Source: Candidatus Caldarchaeum subterraneum | GTDB lineage: Archaea; Thermoproteota; Nitrososphaeria_A; Caldarchaeales; Caldarchaeaceae | Assembly: GCA_000270325.1 (NCBI GenBank) | Contig: BA000048.1 | Span: 147,476-187,040, forward strand | Length of the DNA: 39,565 nt | Direction: 5' to 3' | Shown here: positions 31,500-39,518 of the stretch, in pieces | How the letters are laid out: each line of letters starts with the position of its first letter | Position numbering within the stretch: position 1 is the stretch's first letter | The notes under the pieces: model-generated | What the model was told of the DNA's origin: nothing | The model's database searches: none | The model's input: only the letters and a program-made list of their open reading frames with translations | Translations under genes and position numbers: made by a program

Positions 31500-32330
31500 T
31501 TAAGCTTTTCCCTCGTAAACAAGCGCGATAGGTCTCACGAGAGAGCCTGTGCCCCCGACGATTTTCAAGGGAGTAACCACCAGCACTGAGACATACGCCT
31601 TGTCTCTCGCCATATCCTCTAGGTATAGGCTTTTCATCACATGCGTTCCGGCGTCGACGAGAAACATCAGGTGAACGGTGAAGGGCTTTGGCACCGCCAT
31701 GGCGAGGTTGTCGATTCCGAGAAGAGAGATTTTGCGGTCTATGAGCCATTTGGCCGATTCCTCGGTTATTCCCGCAAAGTCGTGTAGATACTTCTCCTTG
31801 TCCGTTGTAAAGTAGCGCGAGTATCCTGTTCGTATGAGAACCGCGTCCCCCTCCTTTATCTCTGTTTTCTGAAGCTTAAGGGCCTGCTCCAAATCCTGTG
31901 CGGTTATTCCGTACCGTGGCGGAAGTATGTCAAGGTTTTTTGACGCGGGGATGTCTAGCAGGACGGCTCTCTTGACGTAAATCGGGATTTCCTCTGTCCC
32001 ATACTTTGTGTACCCGCTGTGTTTAACGATTTCAGCTGCTTTTACGCCGTTGTAAAGCAGACCGTTCCGGGCCATGTGGCATTTGGCGTCTATGTGTGTG
32101 CCGGAATGCATGCTGGTTATCACCAGCTCCATCGAGTCGGAAAACCCTGGAGCAACTTTTTCAAACAATTTCTTCGTATATTCATGATATCTGTAAATGA
32201 CCATGGAGTATGGTGGGTCTTCGGGGTGGACGGGCATGCCGTTGAAGTAGGGTTGGCCGAGGTCGTACACCTTAGCCGAGGAAACTATTTTCACAAAATC
32301 TTCAGGAGAAGTCATGATAGGGAAATGCAT
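31500..32330 (-). CDS. Cyclase-family metal hydrolase (kynurenine formamidase-like)
   Basis: 276 aa. The family metal-binding motif HxGTHxDxxxH is complete as MHSGTHIDAKCH, with the N-terminal strand VYDLGQPYFNGMPVHPEDP typical of the fold. Further signatures are GDAVLIRTGYSRYF, ISLLGIDNLAM and the closing GTGSLVRPIALVYEG. Members hydrolyse cyclic imides, isatin, formylkynurenine or similar ring amides using Mn or Zn. The substrate is unknown. The start ATG 32330 lies 9 nt after the CoA-transferase stop; ATG 32315 is an alternative. It sits in a run of four genes on this strand. Confidence 0.88.
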   Translation of the reverse strand: MHFPIMTSPEDFVKIVSSAKVYDLGQPYFNGMPVHPEDPPYSMVIYRYHEYTKKLFEKVAPGFSDSMELVITSMHSGTHIDAKCHMARNGLLYNGVKAAEIVKHSGYTKYGTEEIPIYVKRAVLLDIPASKNLDILPPRYGITAQDLEQALKLQKTEIKEGDAVLIRTGYSRYFTTDKEKYLHDFAGITEESAKWLIDRKISLLGIDNLAMAVPKPFTVHLMFLVDAGTHVMKSLYLEDMARDKAYVSVLVVTPLKIVGGTGSLVRPIALVYEGKA

Positions 32331-32339
32331 AGCGATGAT

Positions 32340-33542
32340 TTAAGTTGTTTTCACAACTCCCTTATTCGCGAGTTCGTGGATTTTTCTACTGGAGTACCCC
32401 AGTTCCTTGAGTATGTTTTCCGTGTGCTCACCGAGGCGTGGCGAAGGCCTTTGATACGCTGTAAACCCTTGGAAAAACGCTGTAAGCCTTACTGCCAAGA
32501 CCTCGCCTATGGTTGGGTGACGCGTCGGCGAGAACAATCCTAGGGATGAAAGGTTTTCATCGTTTAGAACATCTGTCAGCGAGTAGACTGGGCCCGCGGG
32601 AATTCCCATTTTTTGAAATAATGTGACCCATTCTTTCGAGGTTCTTTCCACAAGCGTCTTCTGGAGCTCGGATGCCAGGTAACTTCTGTTATTAGGATTT
32701 ATCCTGTCTTGATTGGTTCTAAACCTCTCGTCCTGCATCAAGTCCAAGCGTCCCGTTGCTTTGCAGAGGCTAAGCCACTGTTCATCGTTTCCAACAGCCA
32801 CAACTATCCAGCCATCCTTAGTTCGGAAAGGTTCGTAGGGTGCGAGCGCTGGATACTTGTTGCCAAAGGGCTTGACCTCCTCCTTGGTGACCCATGTGTC
32901 GACGAGCCACTGCGAAACCGCTGCTAAGCCCATCTGCAGCAAGGAGGCTTCAATTTTCACAGCTTTCTTGAGACGCTTCCTGAGATGAAGAGCGGCGCAG
33001 ACCGCTGTGGCGGCGCTGTAGGCGGCGAGAATGTCTGTAAGAGGTGCTGGAAGACGCATAGGTTCCGCGTCTTGTTCACGGTTCATCCACATCAAGCCGC
33101 TCATCGCCTGGACGACAACATCATAGCCTTTGAAATCTCGGTAAACCCCATGTGAACCAAAACCCGAAATGGAGCAATAAATGATTCGCTTGTTTAGACG
33201 TTTCACCTGCTCATAGGCGAGACCAAGTTTAGATAATGTGCCGGGTCTATAATTCTCTATCAAAACATCCACCCTTCTTATCAGTTCTTTGACAATTGCG
33301 AGTCCTTCTTTTTTCTTGATGTCGACGGCGAGGCTGAGCTTGTTTCTGTTGTAGTTGAAGAAGTAAAGGCTTTCACCTTTTACGATTCTTCCGAAATGTC
33401 TCGCATCGTCTCCACGTGAGGGGTGCTCCACTTTAATCACTTTAGCACCCATTTCCGCGAGAATCGCGCCACAGAGAGGGCCGGCGATGGCCGTTCCTAT
33501 TTCAAGCACAGACACATCATCAAGGGGTGCGGCCGGTTTCAT
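32340..33542 (-). CDS. Family III (CaiB/Frc) CoA-transferase
   Basis: 400 aa, the usual length. The N-terminal VSVLEIGTAIAGPLCGAILA and GAKVIKVEHPSRGDDAR, plus SLYFFNYNRNKLSLAVDIKK and VLIENYRPGTLSKLGL, are hallmark segments. The catalytic aspartate is D170 in PAPLTDILAAYSAATAV. Family III enzymes move CoA between carboxylic acids through an acyl-aspartyl intermediate. It is divergent from a crotonase and upstream of a cyclase, which suggests breakdown of an organic acid through CoA thioesters. The acid is unknown. The ATG is about 27 nt from a TATA box in the divergent gap. Confidence 0.94.
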   Translation of the reverse strand: MKPAAPLDDVSVLEIGTAIAGPLCGAILAEMGAKVIKVEHPSRGDDARHFGRIVKGESLYFFNYNRNKLSLAVDIKKKEGLAIVKELIRRVDVLIENYRPGTLSKLGLAYEQVKRLNKRIIYCSISGFGSHGVYRDFKGYDVVVQAMSGLMWMNREQDAEPMRLPAPLTDILAAYSAATAVCAALHLRKRLKKAVKIEASLLQMGLAAVSQWLVDTWVTKEEVKPFGNKYPALAPYEPFRTKDGWIVVAVGNDEQWLSLCKATGRLDLMQDERFRTNQDRINPNNRSYLASELQKTLVERTSKEWVTLFQKMGIPAGPVYSLTDVLNDENLSSLGLFSPTRHPTIGEVLAVRLTAFFQGFTAYQRPSPRLGEHTENILKELGYSSRKIHELANKGVVKTT

Positions 33543-33565
33543 CTACGAGTTGATGTCTCTGAGGA

Positions 33566-33587
33566 ATTTAAAATCAAAGTTAAAAGG
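33566..33587. promoter_or_regulatory. Divergent leaderless promoters of the CoA-transferase and crotonase genes
   Basis: The 68-bp gap contains two boxes. aatttaaaatc (about 33566-33576), read on the minus strand, is about 28 nt from the CoA-transferase ATG. agttaaaagg (about 33578-33587) is about 27 nt from the crotonase ATG at 33611. The symmetric layout implies coordinated expression. Confidence 0.55.
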
Positions 33588-33610
33588 CCCTACACCTATT
33601 CTACCCCGCT

Positions 33611-34408
33611 ATGACCGAGTATAAACACATCATCTACCAGAAATTTCCGGAAGACAAGGTGGCTGTCATAACTTTCAATAGGCCCGAGGCGCGGAACGCT
33701 ATGAGTGTAGCCATGTTGACCGAGTTTAATGATGCTTTGCACAAGGCCGCCGATGACCCAGAGGTTTGGTCGATTATCGTGACCGGTGCAGGTGATAAGG
33801 CGTTTTGCTCAGGAGGGGATGCGAAAGAGTTTCTCGCCAACGTTGAGGCCGGCAAAATAAGCGAGATAGAGAAGTTTAACAGGTTCAACCTCGATGTCTG
33901 GAGGTTCATGGAAAAGATGAGGAAACCGATAATAGCCGCGGTTAACGGGTTCTGCAACATAGAGGTCATCCAAGCGGTGGACCTTGTTATCGCCAGCCAG
34001 AACGCGAAGTTTGGACTTCCTGAGGTAACTATAGGAGTCAGCCCCGGAGCCGGAATAACGGTGAGGTTGCCTCGTTTCCTCAGTAAATACTGGGCCAAGT
34101 ATTTTCTGTTCACGGGTGAATGGGTTTCGGCGGAGGAGGGCTACAGGCTTGGCTTCGTGAACAAGGTTGTGCCCCATGAGAAGCTGATGGAGGAGGCGAT
34201 GGCGCTGGCCCGTAAGATAAACAAGAACGCGCCGCTGGCAGTCGGAGCGACAAAGGCATGCGTAAACCTCGGCGGAGAAATGCCAATAGACGAGGGTATG
34301 GAGTACCAGCTCAAGGAATCGATACTGATGTTCTACACCCAGGACCTCAAAGAAGGAATAAGGGCGAGATTTTACGAGAAACGGGAGCCACGGTTCACTG
34401 GGAAATAG
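33611..34408 (+). CDS. Enoyl-CoA hydratase/isomerase (crotonase) family protein with a shortened oxyanion loop
   Basis: 265 aa. Crotonase fold with VAVITFNRPEARNAMSVAML, the first oxyanion segment AFCSGGDAKEF and FGLPEVTIGVSPGAGITVRL. Both positions of the catalytic glutamates are present: E in NIEVIQAVD and E in LPEVTIG. The second oxyanion segment, normally N-G-x-A-x-G-G-G-x-E, reads NGFCNIE, three residues shorter and lacking the glycine run. The overall family call is safe, but the reaction (hydration, isomerisation or hydrolysis) cannot be given. It is divergent from the CoA-transferase and ends one base before the DUF655 stop on the other strand. Confidence 0.9.
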   Translation: MTEYKHIIYQKFPEDKVAVITFNRPEARNAMSVAMLTEFNDALHKAADDPEVWSIIVTGAGDKAFCSGGDAKEFLANVEAGKISEIEKFNRFNLDVWRFMEKMRKPIIAAVNGFCNIEVIQAVDLVIASQNAKFGLPEVTIGVSPGAGITVRLPRFLSKYWAKYFLFTGEWVSAEEGYRLGFVNKVVPHEKLMEEAMALARKINKNAPLAVGATKACVNLGGEMPIDEGMEYQLKESILMFYTQDLKEGIRARFYEKREPRFTGK

Positions 34409-34993
34409 CTATTCACGCGGAGACGGCTCCCTCACAAACAACCTATACTTCTCATCCTTGTTTTTTATTTCTTGAACAATTCTCTTGACTATGGCTTCAA
34501 CGGGGTTTGGCAGACCTGTCCTGTTTTTCACATCTTCGAAGCTTGTGAAGCTTGCGTTATCCCTCTCGGTCAAAAATTTTTGTAGCATCTTCTTCCCTAT
34601 TCCGGGGACAAGCTCCAAGGCATGCATCCTCGGCGTCAACATCCCGCTGTTGTTGATAAAATCCAGAAACCTCTGCGGATGTTCTTCAACAATTTTGTAG
34701 ACAGCGGGTTCGAGATTGGCTATAGACGTCTCCGTCAAATCCGTATAATCTATCCTCCTCACTATGCGGAGTATTTCCCTTGGCACATCTCTTCCTATGT
34801 AGAGCTTTGTGCCAGGTTTTGGCTTGAATTTTTCGTTGACAGCCACCTCGAGAAGTGTGAAGAAATCTTCTCCGAGCAGCTGGACGATGTACTCGTTTTT
34901 GTCGTGATGAAATTTTTGGAACCCTGCTCTCTGCTGGGCGGGGAAAACGTCTAAAACATATCCATAATCCTCGTATCGTTTTTGACGCTGCAT
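34409..34993 (-). CDS. DUF655 RNA-binding-like protein
   Basis: 194 aa. YEDYGYVLDVFPAQQRAGFQ starts an S1/OB-like half, and the second half has a helix-hairpin-helix (HALELVPGIGKKMLQKFLTE) with NRTGLPNPVEAIVKRIVQEI. This is DUF655 (COG1491), an archaeal protein encoded after L21e and RpoF in many genomes, and that order holds here. Nucleic-acid binding is inferred from the domains; the function is not established as far as I know. It lies 13 nt after the rpoF stop. Confidence 0.92.
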   Translation of the reverse strand: MQRQKRYEDYGYVLDVFPAQQRAGFQKFHHDKNEYIVQLLGEDFFTLLEVAVNEKFKPKPGTKLYIGRDVPREILRIVRRIDYTDLTETSIANLEPAVYKIVEEHPQRFLDFINNSGMLTPRMHALELVPGIGKKMLQKFLTERDNASFTSFEDVKNRTGLPNPVEAIVKRIVQEIKNKDEKYRLFVREPSPRE

Positions 34994-35006
34994 GTTTTTT
35001 CCCGCT

Positions 35007-35363
35007 TTATTGAAGGCGGCCCGCTACAGCGTCTTCCACGAGCTTAACAACTGTCCGCATTTTTTCCTCGGAGAAGAGAAGAAAAGAGACAAGACGCTTG
35101 TATCCGCTTAGGATAGCACGCAGTTCCTCAACGTTTCGTGGACAGGTATCTGCTACCTGGACAGCCTCCTCACGTGTCAACCCCACGTCTGTCATAAGCT
35201 TCTGGACAAGTAGCTCAGCCTGGTCCGGGGACAGCTTCGCATATTTTTTGGCATAGGTGTAAACCCGTGTTTGGAGACTATTCAGGTCTTCAGCCCTCTG
35301 CTCCATGAGCTTTACCACGGTAGCCATAGGTACTTCGGTTTTGGACAATATTTTACGAGCCAT
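35007..35363 (-). CDS. rpoF: DNA-directed RNA polymerase subunit F (Rpo4/Rpb4)
   Basis: 118 aa. The helical core reads LSKTEVPMATVVKLMEQRAE, then LQTRVYTYAKKYAKLSPDQA and the HRDC-like end LREAILSG-type segment, here VEELRAILSGYKRL. Rpo4 pairs with Rpo7 to form the polymerase stalk. The start is ATG at 35363, 3 nt after the L21e stop, and the L21e-RpoF-DUF655 order is the conserved archaeal one. The tail SEEKMRTVVKLVEDAVAGRLQ is charged and of normal length. Confidence 0.94.
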   Translation of the reverse strand: MARKILSKTEVPMATVVKLMEQRAEDLNSLQTRVYTYAKKYAKLSPDQAELLVQKLMTDVGLTREEAVQVADTCPRNVEELRAILSGYKRLVSFLLFSEEKMRTVVKLVEDAVAGRLQ

Positions 35364-35366
35364 TCT

Positions 35367-35654
35367 CTAGTTCACTACCCCGCGGATATGGTCTGGAAGA
35401 ATAGACAGCGTCTTTTCCTCATCCCCGACCTTGACGACATAGCCTCTGCCCCGTTTCTCCACGATAACCCCAATCTTGCCGTGATACCTTCTATGAGGTG
35501 AGCCCTTCTGGACACTGGGCTCAATGGCTAAAAGGACACGGTCACCGGGCTTATATTCTCTAAGATATATGTCGGGCCTAGGACCACTTCTCGACCCACG
35601 GGGCTTTTTAAGATATCCCCTCGATTTCCTACGAAAACCTTTAGACTGCGGCAT
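35367..35654 (-). CDS. rpl21e: Ribosomal protein eL21
   Basis: 95 aa. The basic N-terminus KGFRRKSRGYLKKPRGSR is followed by the SH3-like barrel (PGDRVLLAIEPSVQKGSPHR, RYHGKIGVIVEKRGRGYVVK, VGDEEKTLSILPDHIRGV). It is specific to archaeal and eukaryotic ribosomes. Length and sequence are canonical. It begins 43 nt after the pus10 stop and leads directly into rpoF. Confidence 0.97.
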   Translation of the reverse strand: MPQSKGFRRKSRGYLKKPRGSRSGPRPDIYLREYKPGDRVLLAIEPSVQKGSPHRRYHGKIGVIVEKRGRGYVVKVGDEEKTLSILPDHIRGVVN

Positions 35655-35697
35655 GACCTACGTCCATAAAAGCTGTTATACACCATCATAAAAGCGT

Positions 35698-37017
35698 TTA
35701 CGCCTCGACCTTTAACACTGTTAGCTCCATGGCTATGGGGACAAGTCCCAATACGTCGGCGAAGCTTGGTTTGGTGCGGCCGCCGTCACCTGTGACAAGC
35801 TCTTTGACATACAATCCTCCTTGGCAGTTTATCCTGAATAACGCGGTTCTGCTGTCGACGAGCTCAGCCTCCACCGAGTAGACTGTTTTTCTGCGAAGCT
35901 TCTCGGCGCGGCGTCGCAGCACCCTCAACGGGGTCAGCTGCTCGACAACCGTGTTTCTAAAACGTGTCTCCAATTCCTTGACCTTGTCTGGGTTGAGGTC
36001 GGCGTCGTAAACTGCTTTGAGCAGATAGGTTTTTGCAGCGGTTGAGGCTGCTAGCTTTATCTGCCTGACTTGCCGCCGTGTAGTGTAGGCTTCTAGATAG
36101 ACTGTGACTAGGCCTTGGGTGTTGGTGTTGATGTGCTGCTGCACTTGGTCTAGTGGGATGTTTCTTCGCCGTGGCCGTTTCAACTCCAGTATGAAGGGCC
36201 GGCCCTCTCCCTCTACCAGCGCGTCAACATCTTCACGTCCCGCCGCGTGAAACTTGTAGTCAGCGGCTTGATACAGTGTTTTGGCAGGTTCTCCGACGAG
36301 TTCAGCAACGCTGGTCGGATAAAGACGCCCTGTGTATCCGCACTCTTGGCATCCGCGTCCCCAGCATTTTTTACAGTGCCAAGGTGACTGAGGCAGTTCC
36401 CTGCTGTGCTTAAGATAGCGCCCGCTGATGAAGACTGGGTTGGGAAATGCTTCGACCTTGTCCCTGAACAGGTCCACGGTTATGACGACGTCTGGTGAGC
36501 TGTGGTCGAGTTTTTTCCCGGTGATGTTTGCGAAAACCCTGCTTATTTCCCGCTTTATCTCATTTCTGATGTTCTCGCCCTCAGTCAACCCCGCCAAAGC
36601 ACGTAGCCTATCCTCTGTGTTGACGACATCTCCACTAGCCTTTGCTCCCACGAGAAAGGTCTCAAACTCGATATCGTGCAGCAACTCCGCAGCTTTTTCC
36701 GCCGCCTTCCTAAACACCGTCTCATCCAACACCCCATGGCAAAGGCCGCAGACACGCTTCTCAACACTCCGCCCAGCCTCGGAGACATACTTGACCGCTT
36801 CATCCAATCCCCCGTTGGAAGCCAGAACAAACAGCGTATCCATGTCTCTCCTCTTAACCGCGTCGAGGAGCAGGGCGATTTTGAGTATCCGGCCTTTCTC
36901 CCTGTTGCTTACCTCATGATGTATGCGTGCGAATTGTCGACCGAGGCAGTAGTCGCAGAGGGCCTCGCTTCTCAGCAGCAGAAGAACATCGTCCAATATC
37001 GTCGACAACTTATCCAA
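35698..37017 (-). CDS. pus10: tRNA pseudouridine synthase Pus10
   Basis: 439 aa. The N-terminal CxxC pairs C21/C24 (LCDYCLGRQFARIHH) and C90/C93 (VCGLCHG) belong to the zinc-binding accessory domain, and a further CxxC cluster lies at 205-216 (HCKKCWGRGCQECG). The catalytic segment FHAAGREDVDALVEGEGRPF holds the aspartates D263/D265; homologues read GREDxDVRxLGxGRPF, so the stretch after the Asp differs here. Pus10 makes pseudouridine at positions 54/55 of archaeal tRNAs. It starts with TTG, overlapping the SRP54 stop by 8 nt, so the two are coupled. Confidence 0.94.
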   Translation of the reverse strand: MDKLSTILDDVLLLLRSEALCDYCLGRQFARIHHEVSNREKGRILKIALLLDAVKRRDMDTLFVLASNGGLDEAVKYVSEAGRSVEKRVCGLCHGVLDETVFRKAAEKAAELLHDIEFETFLVGAKASGDVVNTEDRLRALAGLTEGENIRNEIKREISRVFANITGKKLDHSSPDVVITVDLFRDKVEAFPNPVFISGRYLKHSRELPQSPWHCKKCWGRGCQECGYTGRLYPTSVAELVGEPAKTLYQAADYKFHAAGREDVDALVEGEGRPFILELKRPRRRNIPLDQVQQHINTNTQGLVTVYLEAYTTRRQVRQIKLAASTAAKTYLLKAVYDADLNPDKVKELETRFRNTVVEQLTPLRVLRRRAEKLRRKTVYSVEAELVDSRTALFRINCQGGLYVKELVTGDGGRTKPSFADVLGLVPIAMELTVLKVEA

Positions 37018-38341
37018 GTCCTCTGGAGGATTTTAGAAGCTGTCTAAGCTGTCTGCTTTTCATCATCTTTTTGGATGCTTGGTAGCTGCGGAGAAGTTCA
37101 CGCACGTCTCTCTCAAGCACACCCGCGCCGTAGGCTATGCGGCGTATTCTTGAGCCGTCGAGGATGCTGGGGTCGTTTTTCTCCTCAGCGGTCATCGACT
37201 TGATTATCGCGTTCCACTTCCTTATCCGGTCCTGCGCCTTCTCGAGCTGGTCGTCTGGTAAGGCGTCGATGCCGGGGAAAGGTAGTTTCGCCAGCAGCTT
37301 CTTCAGCGGCCCGAGCTTGGTGAGGCTGTTCACCTGCTCAACCATGTCCTCGAGAGTGAACTTGCCTTTCAGAATAGCTTCGAACTGCTTCTCGTCAGCG
37401 GTTAGTTCGGCGAGCTTAACTCTCTCCACGATGCTCTCAATATCCGGCATACCGAGAAGCGACGCGATGTATGATGAAGGGTTAAAGGGCTGGAAATCTT
37501 CAACCGATTCTCCTACGCCGACAAACTTGATGGGCGCACCCGTCTCCGCCACAGCCGCCAACGCTCCACCACCTCGCCCAGACGTGTCAAGCTTGGTGAT
37601 GATAATCGAGCCAACAGGTGTAGCCTTGTGAAAAGCCGCTGCATGCGCACCGGCCTGCTGCCCGATTGTTCCATCAATAACTAGGATGTTTTCATCGGGC
37701 TTCAACTCTTTCTCAAGCATCTTCATTTCATCCATCAGCGACTCCTGTTGCCTATGTCTCCCCGCAGTGTCAATAATCACCACATCAACACCCATTTGCT
37801 TAAAGTGTTCAAGACCTTTTCGAGCTATCTCAACGGGGTTGTTGTTTTCTGGTTCGCCGTAGACAGGTATTTGCCTCGGCTCGAGAAGATGCTTCAGCTG
37901 TTGATAGGCGGCTGGCCTGTATGTGTCTGCGCAGACCACTCCGACCTTGTAACCCCCAACCTTGAGATAGTTGGCCAGCTTCGCGGCGGTGGTTGTTTTA
38001 CCCGTTCCCTGTATGCCTAGAAGCATAACCACATATGGTTTCTTACCGCCTGTGCTGAACTGGGCAGGCTTTCCTCCCAGCAGGTTTATCAACTCCTCGT
38101 AAACAATCTTCGCCACGCTGTCTTTCCTGCTGACGCCCGGTGGAAGCTTCTCCTCAAAAGCCCTCGCCCGTATACGTTCCGAGATTTTCTGAACAAGCTC
38201 AACCTTCACATCAGCCATCAACAAAGAACGCTGGATACCCCGCACCAATTCCTCGACCGAAGACTTGTCAGCCGAGGGTGATGCGAGAAATTTCCTGAAA
38301 ACCTCTTTCAGAGACCTGCCCATGGAGGAAAACGAGGACAT
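37010..38341 (-). CDS. srp54: Signal recognition particle 54-kDa protein (SRP54/Ffh)
   Basis: 443 aa from ATG 38341; ATG 38323 is the alternative. The N domain includes VEELVRGIQRSLLMADVKV. The G domain has GIQGTGKTTTAAKL (G1), DTYRPAAYQQL, DTAGRHRQQ (G3) and TKLDTSGRGGGALA (G4 and closing loop). The M domain carries FTLEDMVEQVNSLTKLGPLK, KLPFPGI and the RNA-binding RIRRIAYGAGVLERDVRELL. It delivers ribosomes making secreted proteins to SecY. The raw frame continues 108 codons further upstream but that part is antisense to the epimerase gene and lies before the TATA-like gtttaata (38371-38378), so I exclude it. Confidence 0.95.
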   Translation of the reverse strand: MSSFSSMGRSLKEVFRKFLASPSADKSSVEELVRGIQRSLLMADVKVELVQKISERIRARAFEEKLPPGVSRKDSVAKIVYEELINLLGGKPAQFSTGGKKPYVVMLLGIQGTGKTTTAAKLANYLKVGGYKVGVVCADTYRPAAYQQLKHLLEPRQIPVYGEPENNNPVEIARKGLEHFKQMGVDVVIIDTAGRHRQQESLMDEMKMLEKELKPDENILVIDGTIGQQAGAHAAAFHKATPVGSIIITKLDTSGRGGGALAAVAETGAPIKFVGVGESVEDFQPFNPSSYIASLLGMPDIESIVERVKLAELTADEKQFEAILKGKFTLEDMVEQVNSLTKLGPLKKLLAKLPFPGIDALPDDQLEKAQDRIRKWNAIIKSMTAEEKNDPSILDGSRIRRIAYGAGVLERDVRELLRSYQASKKMMKSRQLRQLLKSSRGLG

Positions 38342-38370
38342 TCCGTCAAATAAGCAGACTCCAAGGATTG

Positions 38371-38393
38371 TATTAAACATGCCTCGTTTAAAT
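38371..38393. promoter_or_regulatory. Divergent promoters of srp54 and the epimerase gene
   Basis: In the 76-bp gap, gtttaata on the minus strand (38371-38378) is about 30 nt from the srp54 ATG. gtttaaat on the plus strand (about 38386-38393) is about 27 nt from the epimerase ATG at 38418. Both fit leaderless or near-leaderless starts. Confidence 0.5.
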
Positions 38394-38417
38394 AAAGCCC
38401 TTTGCGGCAAGTCTCTG

Positions 38418-39335
38418 ATGAAGGTGCTGATAACTGGTTCGGAGGGGTTTGTCGGCAGGCATCTTAGAGAGTATCTTGGTGGACGTGGCTTCGTGGTCGT
38501 GGGAGCGGACATATCCTCGGGCGCAGACATACGAATGGATGTCACAGATTTTGACTCTGTGTTGAAGACCTTTGAACAAAATCGCTTCGAGGCGGTGGTG
38601 CATCTCGCAGCCGTCGCGGACATTCCATTAAGCATGCGAGACCCGCATAGATGCTTCAAAGTCAATGTCTATGGCTCGCTCAACGTTTTGGAGGCCGCGA
38701 GAAGAATGGGTGTGAGGAGAGTTGTTGTGTTTTCGTCGGCCAACTATTATGGTGCTCCAGTAAAGCTACCTGTCACAGAGGATACTCCGCCCAATCCACG
38801 GACACCGTATGACTACTCTAAAGTGGCTCTCGAGAATGTTGCATGGAGCTATCATCGAAACCATGGCGTGCCCTTAACTGTTCTGAGGCCTTGGAAAGCC
38901 TTTGGCGAGTATGAGCCGGGTGAGAAGATGGTGCCACGTTTTGTGAAAGCTTGTCTGGCCTCGGAGCCGATACCTCTGTTTAACGGGGGAGCGGATGTAA
39001 CCGACCCCTATCATGTCGACAACCTCTGCCACGCGGTCGAGCTCGGGCTGATAAAGGACGAAGCTGTAGGCGAAGCCTTCAACGTCGGAACAGGGAACGC
39101 GTTATCAGTCAGAGAATTGGCCGAGAAAATCAAACAACTCACAAACTCTTCATCAAAACTCGAGAGCCTTCCACCTCGCACACCCGCCGAAGCAACCCCG
39201 ATGAAAAGCATCCCCTCAATCAAAAAGATAGCGACAAAACTGGGCTACACACCGCAGGTCAGCCTCGAGCAAGGCCTCAAACGCGTCATAAACTTTATAG
39301 CCTCAAAACAACAAAACACCAACACGGGCCGGTAG
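38418..39335 (+). CDS. NAD-dependent nucleotide-sugar epimerase/dehydratase (GalE-like)
   Basis: 305 aa. Extended short-chain dehydrogenase: NAD-binding VLITGSEGFVGRHLREYLGG with GxxGxxG, then VHLAAVADIPLSMRDPHRCF, the serine strand VVVFSSANYYGAP and the YxxxK pair in PYDYSKVALENV. VTDPYHVDNLCHAVELG and AFNVGTGNALSVRELAEKI complete the substrate half. It is of the UDP-glucose 4-epimerase group, probably for cell-surface sugars; the exact sugar is open. The ATG at 38418 is 27 nt after a TATA box. The stop codon TAG lies inside the tRNA-Ala gene (10-nt overlap), so transcription likely continues into it or the tRNA has its own promoter within this gene. Confidence 0.9.
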   Translation: MKVLITGSEGFVGRHLREYLGGRGFVVVGADISSGADIRMDVTDFDSVLKTFEQNRFEAVVHLAAVADIPLSMRDPHRCFKVNVYGSLNVLEAARRMGVRRVVVFSSANYYGAPVKLPVTEDTPPNPRTPYDYSKVALENVAWSYHRNHGVPLTVLRPWKAFGEYEPGEKMVPRFVKACLASEPIPLFNGGADVTDPYHVDNLCHAVELGLIKDEAVGEAFNVGTGNALSVRELAEKIKQLTNSSSKLESLPPRTPAEATPMKSIPSIKKIATKLGYTPQVSLEQGLKRVINFIASKQQNTNTGR

Positions 39336-39399
39336 ATCAGTCTGGAAGATCGTCCGCCTCGCACGCGGAAGGTCCGGGGTTCAAATCCCCGCCGGTCCA
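39326..39399 (+). tRNA. tRNA-Ala, anticodon CGC
   Basis: A full cloverleaf can be drawn. Acceptor gggccgg (39326-39332) pairs with ccggtcc (39392-39398) including a G3-U70 wobble, the main alanine identity element. D stem gatc/gatc; anticodon stem tccgc/gcgga with loop ctcgcac, anticodon at 39360-39362. Five-base variable region; T stem cgggg/ccccg with loop ttcaaat. The discriminator is A (39399) and CCA is not encoded. No intron. It reads codon GCG. Four T residues follow the gene directly. Its first 10 nt overlap the epimerase 3' end. Confidence 0.97.
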
Positions 39400-39518
39400 T
39401 TTTCGGCTCTCCGAGGCAGTTCGACGAACCAATCAACTCCGCCACATCATCACCAGAGTCCTCGACATCTCTGTGTTAATGCAAAAACTCACAGCGTTGT
39501 CGGTTTTTTCAAGGACCA

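Noticed and set aside
38342-38665. N-terminal extension of the SRP54 reading frame
   Set aside because: It is antisense to the epimerase coding region, lies upstream of the likely TATA box, and adds cysteine- and serine-rich sequence foreign to SRP54.
39245-39445. Minus-strand ORF starting MAELIGSSNCLGEP and containing DRRGFEPRTFRVRGGRSS
   Set aside because: It is antisense to tRNA-Ala and the epimerase end; GFEPRT-type peptides are the well-known false translation of tRNA T-arm and anticodon-arm antisense sequence.
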